64,000 bases of DNA, taken from NCBI GenBank assembly GCA_963565915.1, contig OY751493.1:4774001-4838000 (forward strand). Direction: 5' to 3'. Positions 1 to 12,142 of the stretch are shown one piece after another. This DNA is from Entoloma clypeatum. Taxonomy: Eukaryota > Basidiomycota > Agaricomycetes > Agaricales > Entolomataceae. Every line of letters starts with the position of its first letter. Within the stretch, counting starts at the first letter, position 1. The position numbers and the translations under genes are program-made. The notes under the pieces were generated by a model, which saw only the letters and a program-made list of their open reading frames with translations, was not told the origin of the DNA and ran no database searches.

Positions 1-1
1 T

Positions 2-3000
2 CGGCCCAACCCCCCGAAGTACCAGCCTCGCACTGGACCCTCTCAGGGATCTTCGGAAGGACCGGCTGCTAACCAGCAGCATTCGCATCAGCACTCCAAG
101 CCCTGGAAAGGCAAGGGACGTGGGACTTCCGCTGGGAAGACCAAGGGCAAAGGACCCTGGAAAGGTAAAGAGAAGGCGCACTTTGCCTCCTCTGCCATGG
201 ATAGCGCCCCTGATGGGCAGCTTCCAATCCAGACCTTACCCAACACGGTCATTTACGGAAATGGGTCCATCTTCACTCCGCACCCCTCATCATCCACCGA
301 TTGGAGGATAAGGAACAACCAATCGCTTGCGATCGGTAATATTCCTGGCCCAGGCCCTTTCACGGACCTGGATGGAGCGCGCACACTAGCTAACAGCATT
401 GGTGTCCCTCCAACAGCGCAGAATCTGACTCGCCTCGTCGATGTCCCCGCACTTCAGCGTAATGAAGCTGCGACGTCAAGGCCGCTTTCAGCGCCTCCGA
501 CAATGGACCCCCGGAATCACCGCATTCCGGTTTTCGAAGAGACGCCGAGTAGAATCAGCTGGGCCGATGAGATGGATACAGAAGACATAGCCCCCACCAT
601 AAGGGGCTATTACGATGAAGGATACGTCAACGACTATATGGAGTATGAAGTTTCCCGTGGTGATGGAAACAACGACGACATGGGGTACGTTTCACATTCA
701 ACAGCACGTACAATGCAGTTAACAAATACTTCACAGAAGCCTCTTTGGAGACGAGTGAATGGACGGCGGTCCAATGTATTTATATCACCTGCTGTACACG
801 CGCTTATAGCGCAAATAAATTCTCATTATGCGAATTGTGCTGAATGTAAGAAACAGAATCAATCCAATTGGATTCTTGATTCAGGTGCATCGTTGCACTT
901 TACCTATGACATCAATGATTTCATTGAGTATACCCCATTAAAAGATCGTCAATCTGTGCAAATTGCGCAGAAAGGTCACACTATTCAGATCCTTGGACAA
1001 GGAACGGTGTTGATTAATCACACCATCAAGAAAAACGGGCGAGAACAAAATAAAATAACTCGTCTATCACCCGTTTATTATATACCAGATTTAGACGTTC
1101 GTCTTTTATCTGTAGGCGAGATCCTTAAACAAGGAAATGAAATTAGCGGACGATTTGGTTCGATCGCGCTAAAGACCAATTCAGGTCTTCCTTTGTTTAT
1201 GTGTTATCCTCATAAGGCAAATGAATCGATTTATTGGCTAAATGCCACGATCATTAAAGAGGAACGAATACACTTGGTTAGTCTTAGTGTCTCACAATCT
1301 GTTGATTATGACACCTGGCACAAGCGATTCGGACACCCTTCACATGAAGTACTACGACATGCTTCTAAACATGTCAAAGGTTTCAATGGAGTGGACAAAC
1401 CGTCCACTGAGCGACCCTGCAAAGGATGCGCTCTTGGAAAGATGCCTTCAAAATCTTTCCCACCATCTCAGACACGGGCTAAAGCACCTCTTGAGCTAAT
1501 CCATTCGGATTTAAAGCAATTCAAGAAGGCGACTTATAGCAAATATAATTATTATATCAGCTTTGTTGATGACTACACGTCACACGCCTGGATCTCTTTA
1601 TTGAGACTAAAATCCGATGCACACTCTGCACTTCGTGATTTTAATGCCATGGTTAAAAACCAATTCAATACGACAATTAAAACTTGGCGTTTTGATGGCG
1701 GCGGTGAGTTTGTCCCTTTCCAAGCAGATATGCGTGAGATGGGAATCCAGGGTGAAGTTACTGTGCCGCACCAACCACAACAAAATGGTCGCGCGGAACG
1801 CTTTAACAGAACTTTAATGGATAAAGCACTTGCTATGTTGCATGATGCTTGCCTACCCGAAACATGGATTCAATTTGCGGTAGAACATGCACTTCACTTG
1901 TATAACCGAACTCCATTGAAAAGACATGGATGGCTTACTCCATATGAGTCCCTTAAAAAGGAAAAGCCTGATGTGTCAAACCTACACGTTTTTGGATGTG
2001 GTGCTTACGTCTTTCTTCCAAAAGAAATTCGTACTACCACCACTAAATCCGAGCTGATGATCTTCATCGGATTTAAAACTGGAACTAAAGGTTACCGGTT
2101 TATGCGGATACCAAACAACGTAGTCTTCATAGGTGTCACAGCAATGTTTGATGAACAGCTGTTCCCTAAATGTTCTACAATGAACAAAATACCTTCGATA
2201 ACACAATACCATGATCCAACATCAGACGATATGGGAAACGATGATGTAAATAGACATGATGGCCCGTCTGATTTACCAACCGACGATTTCCATTCGGAAA
2301 ACAATGATGCACATGGTCCTGGCGGTTCACGTTACCCGTCTAAACCAGGAAACCATGATGACAATCATAACCTCCCTGATACAAATAGCGACCAAACTGG
2401 TCAGCTTCCCGAAAGTTCCAGTCAGACTTCTGATGGAACAAACAGACAGGACACCGCTGAGAATCAGCAGTGGGTTCCCCGGACTCGCAATCCAGGGAAA
2501 CGTGTGCGCACGGATGCGCCAAACGATGATCATACCTTACCAGGAGATTATCGCCCACAGACTGATCGTCCTCGTCGTACTCGGGTTATACCCCAGCGTC
2601 CTGGAAATGTTTACGGGAATGACCCGGCTGAGGCCTTGCGTCAAAATCAGCGTGATTGGAGCAGAACCGTTCAGGAGGATTCACGGCGATACGCCTATAA
2701 TCCCCGATCGGAGACCAGACCCCAGCAATCTGGCGCTGTTCCATCAACTAGCTCCGCTGATCCTCAGATGTATCAGAACAATTCCAATCCGAATCCGGAT
2801 ATAGATATGGAGGAATTACTCTATATTAGGGAAGGGGGAGGACAGTCACAAATGCTTGCGCACTTGCTATCTAAAGCAATCCCTGCATATGACGAAATTC
2901 CACAAGACCCAAAGTCTTGGCAAATGAAGGACATAAATAAGCTACCTGAAAAGGAAAAGCTTGAATGGAAAGCAGCATGCCGTGAGGAACTAGAAGCCCT

Positions 3001-4498
3001 CCGGAAGCGCAATGTCTTTAAGTTGGTTGACCTGCCTAAAGGTCGTAAAACCATCAGAAATTGATGGGTATTCGACGTCAAAACTGACGGACGAAAGAAG
3101 GCACGACTCGTTGCCAAGGGTTTCTCACAGATCGAGGGTATCGATTTTGATGAGATCTTCTCACCTGTGATACGTTTCGAAACTATCCGGATCCTCTTCG
3201 CCATAGCTGCGCTTGAAGGATGGGTGATTGAAGGAGTAGATGTCAAATCAGCTTTTCTCTATGGAGAGCTCGATGAAGAAATCTATATGAATCAACCCGA
3301 AGGCTTTGTTGTCAAAGGCCAAGAACGGAAGGTCATCCGTTTATTAAAAGCACTCTATGGCCTAAAACAGGCTGCGAGAGCATGGTGGATCGCGCTCAAT
3401 GCATCAATGGAGAAGCTAGGTTTTACTCGATGTAGAACCGACTCAGGCGTCTTTGTTTACCACAACAAACAATCAGGTGATTTGATAATCGCTTTGATCT
3501 ATGTTGATGACGGCCTGTTCATGGGATCAAACCCAGATCTTGTTCGCAAGATAAAATCTGACTTTAAAAATAAATGGGAAAGTCGTGATCTTGGTATTGC
3601 TAAAGAATTCTTGCGTATGAGGATACAACAAGATTCAGAAAAGCAGATCGTAACAATCGATCAGTCAGAATACCTAAAGAAGATCATTAAGCGCTTTGGC
3701 TTAGAAAATGCAAAGGCTGCTGACACTCCACTCCCAAAGGGTTATTACCCTGCACCAAATGAGGGGGAGGTGGATCCCACACTCAAAACGAGGTACCAAA
3801 TGATCATTGGATCGTTGTTGTACTTGTCCATCGGAACGAGACCGGACATTGCCTTTGCAGTTGCAAAAATGTCACAAATGTCTGCAAACCCTTCCAAAGA
3901 GCATGAGAAATACGCTCTACGGATTATCAGATATCTTGTCGGTACTCAAGACTACTCTATAGTTTATGATGGTCGATCCAAGGCTTCCTTTGAAGCATGG
4001 ACAGATTCAGACTGGGCATCAGACCCATCTGATAGAAAGTCCCAATCGGGATATTTCCTTAAGCTTGCAGGAGGACTTGTTCTTTGGAAAAGTCGCAAGC
4101 AAAAGACAGTGGCACATTCGTCCACTGAGGCGGAAATGGTTGCTGCCAGTGAATGTTCGCGGGAGTGCGAATGGGTTACTCATCTCTTCAAAGAGCTTGG
4201 ACTACAGGACATTACCAAAATGCCGTTCCATGTAGACAACCAAGGCGCGATTTTCAATGCGCAAAACCCAGTCACTGAAGGCAGAACCAAACATATGGCA
4301 ATCCATCATTTTGCTATACGCGATAGAGTTCAAGATGGATTGATCGAACCACGGTTCGTTCCGGGAACAGAGAATCCGGCTGATATGTTTACCAAGCCAC
4401 TTGGTCGCCAGGAATTTGAGAAATTCCGTGCTCTACTTCGGATGAAGTTTAAAGAGCCTTATACTCCACTTACGAAACCTACCCGGGATTCTAAGTGA
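2..4498 (+). pseudogene. Copia Gag-Pol polyprotein with one in-frame TGA
   Basis: The reading frame is open from the window edge (position 2) to 4498 except for a single TGA at 3062-3064. Visible parts in order: a Lys/Gly-rich Gag tail, aspartic protease (WILDSGASLHF, about 865-900), pre-integrase zinc motif (TWHKRFGHP ... CKGC), integrase core (HSDLK, DGGGEF, QQNGRAERFNRTL), reverse transcriptase with YVDD at about 3500, and RNase H (TDSDWASD, STEAEM). The stop falls early in the RT domain, between R-N and W-V-F, where relatives have Lys or Arg. A CGA to TGA change is the simplest cause. Nothing else visible is broken, so the loss of function looks recent. Readthrough is possible but no evidence supports it. 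Confidence 0.9.
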
Positions 4499-4505
4499 GG
4501 GGGAG

Positions 4506-4790
4506 TGTTGAACATATCGCCAGATATGTTGCACCATGTGCTTGTCACAGGAAGTGACTATAAGTCACTATTACCATATATGTGAGTTTATGGTACAACC
4601 ACGGACGAATGACTTGTTTATGCATTGTTTGTACAATGGTCCGTGCGCATATTGGATTAGTATAAATACCCATGTATTTAGTACGATGAATCCTAACTTC
4701 TTGAACACCCCAGTTCTCTGAGTTAACTAACCAGCTAGTATAGCTTCTAGATTCTCTATAGTTACTCTTAACCAGGTCAGTAGAGCTTCC
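4506..4790 (+). repeat. 3' LTR of copia element A
   Basis: It starts with TGTTGAAC directly after the purine-rich tract that follows the pol stop codon, and contains a TATA motif (TATAAATA at 4661) as expected for an LTR promoter. The right boundary is inferred only, because the partner LTR is outside the window. Confidence 0.7.
4661..4668 (+). promoter_or_regulatory. TATA box in LTR A
   Basis: TATAAATA lies about 155 bp into the 3' LTR, a usual place for the Pol II start of an LTR retrotransposon. In this 3' copy it could drive outward transcription towards the gene at 5476. Confidence 0.5.
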
Positions 4791-5475
4791 ACTATGCCTT
4801 CATACCGATACGTCTTGAGCGCCCTTTGGGCTGCCTACGTCGGGTATTTCATTAATCCTGACTGCCGTTTTCGGCCAATTAATCTGGGTGTCGGACTTTT
4901 TTTTTTCACCCCCGAGGACCCCCCCCACCCACGTGTGTTGCCGGGATCGCGTTCCGACACCCCCTTGGAGATTGCTCACTGAAAGCAGGATCAGCTCAAG
5001 GAATATATCAGGTGTTTACTCTGTTGTCACTGGAGGATTACTTGAAGGTCCGGGTGGCATTCAGCACTGCCATTTAGAGTTCAGTGGCACGGACTCCAAA
5101 TACTAGCAAGCGGTATTCGAATTGTATGGCAATGCCGATGTCATGCTGAGGCTGAACGCATTCCACCACTCATTCTGGGCCATCGTCATTGACATGGCGT
5201 GGACAACTTCCGCAGACGAGTTCTGGGTTACATACATACATAGGTAGTACAATCACCGCATCGACTGCGGAGCGTGTACTATGGACCCCGAAATGGGGCG
5301 TAGTGCGGCAGTATAATTCTTCTCAAGTTTGCACTCGGGTTTCAGATTGCCTGCACCTAGGTACGTACTTGTATCTTCCCAATGACTTTTGTCTCTCCAA
5401 AGCCCACTGGTTTAACAGTGTACGATGCTTCGCTCGATCTACTTTCCATACACTTCTCATGGCTCCTCTAGTACC
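4791..5475. other. Intergenic, no gene recognised
   Basis: It contains T-rich and C-rich runs near 4890-4925. A short open stretch at about 4985-5080 on the plus strand ends in stops and matches no family I know. It may be the relic of an older gene next to the retrotransposon. Confidence 0.5.
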
Positions 5476-6329
5476 ATGGCATTGACTCAAAGCCATCCGC
5501 GAGGGCCACCACCAACTTCCACTCAAATTTTCCAGGTCGGGGCAGTCACAATCGCGACGTTAAAATCGATTGGGGTAAAGGGCTGTTTCGTGGGGGGAGT
5601 GGCATGTCAGTTGTTCGGAAACATAAGGCAGCCAAACGTAGGTTGATTCGTTCATCACCCTTGCTGACAAAACCAAACCTCTCTCGTCAGGATGTCGATA
5701 TTCTATGTCTTGACTGGGATTCAGGTCAAGAAGCACTCAAGTGCCGACTCGTCTCTCAGAATTCCAGTTTTTATCTCGTAGCCTCCCGTGACCCTTGCGC
5801 CACGTATAAGGTCCTCTGGTACCGGCTCGAAGATACTACCAACTCCTGCGTCAAAGTAGACCTCTTGTTCCCAGGAACCCTCAACATCCCCTCTATCCCG
5901 AGCTCCACCATCACGTCTGCAAACGCCTATAGTCTCCCCTCTGCGCCGTTCTCACTCGTTCTACTCCTCAAACTGCAGGCATGGATCCATCATGGTGATT
6001 CTCCAAAAACCTGGTACAGGGTGAAGCAGCCAACCGATGCGCGCGATATCAAGGCACTGCTGCCTCTCGCCGTAAAGCAAGGTGTACGTCCGCGATCGGA
6101 TGGGTTTCTGCCGCAGACTTTCATTGCAGATGCCGCTAAGCACGTCGCCAGATTTGTGGCAGTATATCCGAATACAAGGGAGGCTTGGGACACTCTGGGT
6201 TTCAAGTTGATCGAGGCCGCAAAGAATCCATTGCTTCATCCAAAGCGACTGGCATTATTCAAGCATAGCGTGCAACTTGAACTCCGGCGCACATCATGGT
6301 TTGAGGTGCATTTCAGCCTGTATCGATAG
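5476..6329 (+). CDS. Nucleotidyltransferase-like protein (Agaricomycete family)
   Basis: Two exons, 5476-5637 and 5691-6329, give about 266 codons. The intron (53 bp, GT...CAG) joins ...RQPN to DVDILCLDW in frame. The N-terminal half has the layout of a nucleotidyltransferase-fold protein: a GGVACQLFG motif (about residues 38-46) followed by a D-V-D pair shortly after the splice site, which in that fold would bind metal. The C-terminal half (LLLKLQAW, DARDIKALLPLAV) resembles the helical part of such proteins. The substrate is unknown. The start at 5476 keeps the protein compact; an upstream in-frame ATG at 5425 would add 17 residues. Fold assignment is an inference from motifs. Confidence 0.72.
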
Positions 6330-7005
6330 CCATCAGTTTTGATGATTTCGATTCATGCAGAGTATGGCTGCGTATCATGATAATCTGTATTCCCGATCCC
6401 TATCCTAGTTGCATAGATTTGCAAGAATATAGGCTAGGTTTCCCAGGTTCACCCCCACGGCGTTTCTGATAAAATGAGTAAATGGGAACCGATCCAAACC
6501 TGATAGGTCGTTGAGTGAAACATCATTCGAAACGAACTTGAACTTGAAGGACCATCAGCGACGGACTCGAAGTTCCTAATCAATGACAAGGACGGAGAGT
6601 ATGATGTCTTCAATGTCCATGCCAGCGTCGAAAGGAGGGGGTTTAGTCCTCCCAAATCTCTGACCAAGGGCAGCTGCTGAGGTGTGTTTTTCGTGCGAGA
6701 TGAGAATGGCATGGCACGTTGGTTGCAACCAAGTGTACAGCCACTGCCACGTCAAGAAGACCTTTGATCGATGTATAGTCGGCCATGCCTCTCCAGCAGC
6801 ATTCTCACTGTTGCACTAGTGCCAGACATTATTGTGGATACTGTACAGACAAAAGGTATTCATTCATACACAGGGCGAGACACGAATTTCGTACAGAGAC
6901 GTGAAACACTGAAGCCAAAAAAAAAAAAACATAGTAACAAGCTCCTCAACAAATAGAATAGCCTTGGCTCCACTGGCAAAATCGATTGCTTCATATTACT
7001 TGAAA
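6330..7005. other. Intergenic between convergent genes
   Basis: It holds the 3' flanks of the nucleotidyltransferase-like gene and of the minus-strand gene ending at 7006. An A-run lies at about 6918-6930. No RNA gene or repeat was recognised. Confidence 0.5.
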
Positions 7006-8072
7006 TCACCGGCAGCCCTGATCAGGAATATTCCAAATCCCCCACCACTCGTTGCCCTAGATGGAAAAGCTCAACAAAGAACCAGAAATAACGGGGATAA
7101 CGTACCCATTTGGGACAAGATGTAGGGTGCTCGTACTCATTCCCTAACAGCGTGGCAGGAGTGGAGAAGCACATCATCTCTGGATTGTCCTCGGGACGGA
7201 TGCCACCGAGTCGTCCTTCAAATCGCTATGGTAGGCGCATTTTGGCGTTAGCTGGACGGAGAGCATGTAGGTTAGCAAAGGAAACGTACACGGTAGCCGG
7301 ATCCGCGACCCACGCAGCCCTAGAGGATAAGATCCAGCTAAGTCAAGAATGGGAAAAACGTCGAGAAGTTGAAAACGAACTTTGTCGTAAAAAAACTCCC
7401 AATATGATGCACATGCAACATGGTTGTTTACCGTCCAGTAGCCATATATTTCCGAATTTACCTGAAAATCACTTAGTGACGAGTATTACGAAGCCCCAAG
7501 ATACATTTCATGCATACCTGAAGCTCGCAAGCGCTTGGCGAATCATAAGTCTTCCCATTGATGACGACCGATGTCGCTTTACAAGCCGCGAAAGCATCAA
7601 CTTGAACGGAGGGGTGGAAATTCCCAAGCCTTCCTTTATATTTCCTCGTTCCGACCCCAAGACACTGCCCCACAGGCTCCACATCGGCCCAATAAAGCCG
7701 CATCATTTCTCTCTCCCTCTTCTCTCTCTCCAACCCGTCCTCATACTCGCGGATGCGGCCGAGGACAGCGATCTCCTCGTCTCGGTATTCTTGGACCTTG
7801 TTTGCATGGCGTTCGCGTTCAAGATTCCATTCGCGTCGGATACGGTCGCGGATACGCGGGTCGGAGGGGTCGACGCTGAGAGAGCGGTCTATGCAGGCGC
7901 CGAGGATGCCGAAGAGGGGTCCGATGGTGAGGCATATCAGGATGAGAACGGCGAGGACAAGGGATTTGCGAGATGGTCCGTCTGGGTTGCTGGATACCGT
8001 ATCCTTCTTGAGGGTTGTGCTGTGGTACACTGTTGGAGGGATCAGAGATATATCGGCGGCGAAGATGGCCAT
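7006..8072 (-). CDS. Single-pass membrane protein, Agaricomycete paralog family, copy 1
   Basis: Model: complement of 7006-7056, 7106-7225, 7290-7319, 7381-7461 and 7518-8072, 278 aa, all phases consistent. One hydrophobic segment (about residues 36-58, LVLAVLILICLTIGPLFGI) is followed by a charged, probably coiled-coil stretch of Arg/Glu. The conserved outer domain follows: YWADVEPVGQCLGVGTRKY, ACKAT, YDSPSACE, YGYWTV, a short G-C-V-G exon, RPEDNPEMMC and WWGIW. The regularly spaced Cys, Trp and Gly suggest a disulfide-rich domain outside the cytoplasm. The function of the family is not known to me. It is the paralog of the divergent gene at 9021-10053, with identical lengths for the 81-, 30- and 120-nt exons. 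Probably type II topology. Confidence 0.82.
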
Positions 8073-9020
8073 TGGCTGCTTGAATCCGTACTTTGACGTG
8101 ACTGCTGCAACAAACTCGATTGTTCACTGGAAACCAGAAAAAGGGTAATTGGAGATCATTACAAGCATATCAGCACATCGTATAAAAACGCACTCTATTA
8201 TTACATATCGCTCCGAACCAGCATCCGATTGAGAGTGGTACGACGGAGGGCTGGACTGTCTATTCAAGTTAGATGTGTGCTTCATATTAGCTCGCTTTGG
8301 TCATATAAGAGGAGACCCACTCTCTTATCATGTTTGGCCACGAGCTGAACTTGAACAGAAGAACAACTTCAACAAGCGCCCAAGACTGCGGATGTTAAAA
8401 TGCGTAGCCTTGTTTATTTTTTAAACTCCGCGATCATGTTTCCTATCCCGCCATCGGTTTCTCAGCATCTGAATCAGAAATCAGCAAGCTCCATATGAAT
8501 TCGCGGACCCATATGAAGGACGGTTTGTATGTGAGTTCCTCACCTACTATTTGAAGAGCTTGTCAAGATAATATACTGATTGGTGACCAAGAAATAAGTA
8601 CTTACGCGCGATGCCAGTTGCAGTATTCCCATGGGGGTACGAAAAGTGACTAGGCCAAAACCCGCAAATTTACATAAGCATCGCTTTTTCGGGGACCGCA
8701 GGACAAAGGGGAGCAAGCTCCCCAATCATCATGTTTACGGCAAGGTCTTCGCATTCACAAAGTTCCTGGAGGCATTCCCACTTGAACCGGTGTCACCAAC
8801 TTCGCCGTGAATGACAAGGAAAAGAGTGTATGTGGCAGTGAAAGAGCTTCAAGAAGGACCAAAAGATTCGAGTTTGCCGCCTGCCACAGGAAACGCACAT
8901 GATCAAACACGAGGGAATGGGCTAAAGCGCTAATCTTCTTGACGTTGACACTCCGCAGCATCAAGCTTCCTTAAGTCACCAGCCCCCGAGGAAAAAGTCT
9001 GTTTGCCCCTCTCAACAACG
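8073..9020. other. Intergenic between divergent paralogs
   Basis: About 950 bp separate the starts of the two head-to-head membrane-protein paralogs and must contain both promoters. No clear TATA pair, RNA gene or repeat was recognised. Confidence 0.5.
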
Positions 9021-10053
9021 ATGACCTCGGTCGAGCCTGAGCTCACTCCACTATACAGCCATCAACCACCTCCATCATACCCTGACTTCGACGAGCGGGA
9101 CTTTTTCTCGCCGCCCCCTGTGCATCAAAGGTAAACCATTTTCTGTGTTTGTCCATGGCTATAGTATCATAATTGAGAATTGTGCAACACAGGAAACTTT
9201 TGAAAAGATACACGGCAGTCAGCACGACTGTGATTTTGTTGTCCACCGTCATTATAGCCCTTCTGTTGGCCCTCATCGTGCTCGCTTCCTTGCTCACGGA
9301 GAGTCTTCGCACTTGCGAAGACCCAGCTCAAGATGCGCTTCAACGACAGCTGAAGAGCATGGGGTTATATTGGCGTGATGTTCAACCCATTGGACAGTGT
9401 CTCGGGGTCGGGCGGCGGGTGTACGAAGGGAGGCTGGGGAACCTGCTGCCATCGGTCAATGCAGTGGCTGCGTGCAAGGCCACGCCGATGACCTTCAAGG
9501 GCAGGGTCTACAATTCTCCGATGGAGTGCGAGGAACGTGTGAGTATTTCCAGTCTTGTCATCATCATCTATGTGCTGATACTGTTGCTTCGCGTAGGGAG
9601 AAGGAGTGGCGTATGGCCGCTGGACGGTAGAGAACGATCCGGTTTGTTCCCCGTACTGGGACTTCCCCAAGGATAAGGTTCTACTTCCAATCGCATCATC
9701 TACGAGGCTTGTTGAATATTTCTCTTCTGTGTTCTCTAGGGATGCATAGGTTCCAAATCTGGCATTCGCGTGCGTCGCTGTTCATCTTTATATCTTCTAA
9801 CTACCCGAACTTACTCCAATCTCGCAGCGCTTCGAAGCACACCTCTTGAACATCCGCCCCGAGGACGACTCCGAGATGATTTGCTATGCGATGCCTGTGC
9901 AACTGTTAGGACAGACACTCAAGAGGCCGCTGGCTTGTCCGGATTGGGTGCGTACAATTCTTATTTCGTCGTCATCAGATTGATCTGATTGCCTCGCAGG
10001 GATTGCATGGCAGGTGGGGAATTTGGGACGTACAAGACAGGTCGTGTCAGTGA
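9021..10053 (+). CDS. Single-pass membrane protein, Agaricomycete paralog family, copy 2
   Basis: Six exons (9021-9130, 9193-9538, 9597-9677, 9740-9769, 9828-9947, 10000-10053) give 246 aa with consistent phases. A Pro/Tyr-rich N-terminus of about 37 residues precedes one membrane segment (TTVILLSTVIIALLLALIVL). The same conserved domain as in the divergent neighbour follows: YWRDVQPIGQCLGVGRRVY, ACKAT, YNSPMECE, YGRWTV, a 10-residue GCIGS exon, RPEDDSEMICYA and GIW. Compared with copy 1 it has an extra first intron and lacks most of the charged coil. The third donor (GTTCTA) is weak but required by the paralog. Function unknown; the membrane anchor and Cys spacing point to an extracytoplasmic domain. 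Confidence 0.83.
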
Positions 10054-11200
10054 AGCCCTCCGGTACATCTTGAGCCAATTTGGATCCCCTGTGTATATTT
10101 CGTCTTTTTTTGTATAGTACGCGCCATAAAGCTGGTCAACTTGAGATTGTACTCCGCCAAGAGATTCCGCCTGTCATTGCACTTGACTGTGATTGCCAGC
10201 ACGTGAGTACCAAATGTACTTGGGTTTTCGAATATCATGATGACCTCTGTTGATTGTCAGTGGTGACAGCATCTCCAGGCTCCGAGTTGATGTCAAGGAG
10301 TCATGCCGGTCGTGTCCCCATAGTGGTGTCCAGGAAGCTCGAATCCCCCAAGGGTCATGATCGCCTTGCTGTCCGACTTTCTTCAACCTTCCGGTTGCAG
10401 GGTGAACTTACAGCTGAAGGTGCCCAGTTTATTCAACTTGCAATTGCCTTGTAGTGTCCCTCACCCAGTTCGGCTCTTTACATCGATAATGCGGCCACTC
10501 GAGCCGACGAACTCGAGAGGGGGCAACAGATCTGAGATCTGAAACATTATTTTTTTACAATGCCAAATCAGAGTCCCTGCTTGATGAGTGGTTAAATCAT
10601 CCCTGGGGCGATTAGAGACACGGAGAAGCTGGAGGTTCGGCTCCTCACATGGGCCATTGAGATCTTCATTTTTGTCTGATGTTGATTTTGGGGCTTTGTC
10701 GGAAAAACTTTCGATCACGTGCTTGAACATCGCTTGTCTAAGAAGTTCTATGCGAGGCGAAGCCCCAGGCATGAGAGTGTCACTCGACGATACAAGGGAA
10801 TTCGGTGACGAGAGAAGAGATGCATACCTGCAAAGACTCTAGACCCTCGGAGCGTTTGAGCCAGAGAGCTCCCATGTCAACCACCTTCTCACCACTTCAC
10901 TCGGAAGCTTGGCCCGAACCTTTCCACATGTTATGTAGGCAACGCCAAGATGAACCCTCCGCGTAAACGATGGCAGAACGCCCAGTCTCCGCTTCTTTCT
11001 GAGGCGTCAACGCAGAGTTTTATCGTCAGGAAGTCGGACTCGCGACCTTCGCTTTGCTCATCCTCGGGTCTTTGGTTTTTCTAGTGCCGACTTTCGTCGT
11101 CCTTCCCGCATGCGCTACATGAGGCCTAAAGTTCTACTGAAAAGCCGACAGGGCCCGTGGTTGCTTTTTCTCGACACTTTTCCTCTCTTATACTCTCAAA
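10054..11200. other. Intergenic, right part is a duplicated protease promoter
   Basis: From about 10845 to 11200 the sequence is recognisably similar to the upstream region of AP1 (about 52450-52845): shared blocks include GAGCTCCCATGTCA, CGCCAAGATGA and AGGAAGTCGGACTCGCGACC. The duplication that produced the protease pseudogene therefore carried its promoter along. The part from 10054 to 10845 shows nothing I recognise. Confidence 0.6.
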
Positions 11201-11850
11201 ATGTTCTTTACTTCTCTGAGTGTCCTTTTCGCCCTTGCCACATCCGCCAATCCCGTCGTCACCATCCGTAGTCCCCCGATTACTCTGCAGATTACATGCA
11301 GCCTGAACACGACAAACATCATCAATCTCTACCAGAACGATATCAATCATGTTAAAACCCTCAGCGCGCCCGGAACTGACAATGTGGGGGAATGCGTTCA
11401 TCAACAAGCCTCGTATAGCGACGGCACTAGTTCCCACGCAAGGGTCGGTGTCGGCAGTCCTCTGACGCCATGCAAGTGTCCCATTACTTAGCTGTGGAAA
11501 GTTGAAGCCCTTAACGATCTCTCCGTGGCCAGATGATGATCTCCTCGTCGACACCGGGAGGCCAGTACTTTCTTCTGCGACCCCTTCATAAAGCTGACTC
11601 CTGATGAATAGCGCGATTACATGGATCGGAACAAAAAAGAGGTATGTCAAGTCAAGACAAGGTCAAGCATCCGGACTCAGAACCAAGTCGTAAGTAATAA
11701 ATCTCCCCATGCAATTCCTTGCGACTGGTTCTTACCTGGCTTCTCATCTATGGATTTACCTGGCTCGAAAGGTTCTACAGCGTGTATGATACTACCAACA
11801 GACGTGTTGGTATCGCGAATACGGCTTTCACCTATGCTCAGATCAACTGA
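11201..11850 (+). pseudogene. Polyporopepsin-like aspartic protease, internal deletion
   Basis: The first exon encodes the family's signal peptide and propeptide start (MFFTSLSVLFALATSANPVV, then ITLQI). About 25 codons before GVGSP it is out of frame with its paralogs, which suggests compensating indels. The catalytic microexon with VDTG is still visible at about 11535-11560, but its donor is GCCAGT and the first-exon donor is GC. After the block corresponding to YVKTRSS the sequence jumps, within an intron-like stretch at about 11745, straight to the family's last 30 residues (ERFYSVYDTTN ... stop at about 11848). Everything between, including the second catalytic Asp, is missing. It is a non-functional copy of the tandem family at 52.8-64 kb. 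Confidence 0.85.
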
Positions 11851-12142
11851 AGAGTAAACCAAGGGAAGTAAACGGGATAGATACATAGATTGAGTCAACC
11901 CATATCCCATTGCGGTGGGACTTGGTAGTACGAATTTACTCTGTTTTAGCGACGGAAAAAACCTAATTGATACAACGAGATGTATTCATCCAATCGTCGT
12001 CTATCCACGGGCAGACTCGGAGCAATGCTGAGCCACAAGTTGAAGAAAAAGAGAAAAAGTATGTGAGGCATGAGAGTGTTGGTACATCACATTCGATCTA
12101 AACCCCAATCTAACGAAAAAAAGTTTCCTCCACTTCCTCAAC
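11851..12142. other. Short intergenic spacer
   Basis: Spacer between the protease pseudogene and the end of the importin gene. The first 90 bases resemble the 3' flank of AP1 (GGGATAGATACATAGAT, then CCCATTGC), so the duplicated block extends past the stop codon. Confidence 0.5.

Larger units (their letters stand above)
1..4790 (+). mobile_element. Ty1/copia LTR retrotransposon A, 5' end outside window
   Basis: The stretch reads Gag tail, protease, integrase, reverse transcriptase and RNase H in the Pseudoviridae (Ty1/copia) order, followed by a purine-rich tract (about 4496-4505) and a sequence beginning TGTTGAACAT at 4506 that has the position and terminal bases of a 3' LTR. The 5' LTR, primer site and most of Gag lie left of the window, so LTR divergence and the target duplication cannot be read. 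The outer end of the 3' LTR is estimated at about 4770-4790. The element belongs to the same broad copia group as element B (39681-45462), but the LTR sequences differ beyond the first bases. Confidence 0.93.
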
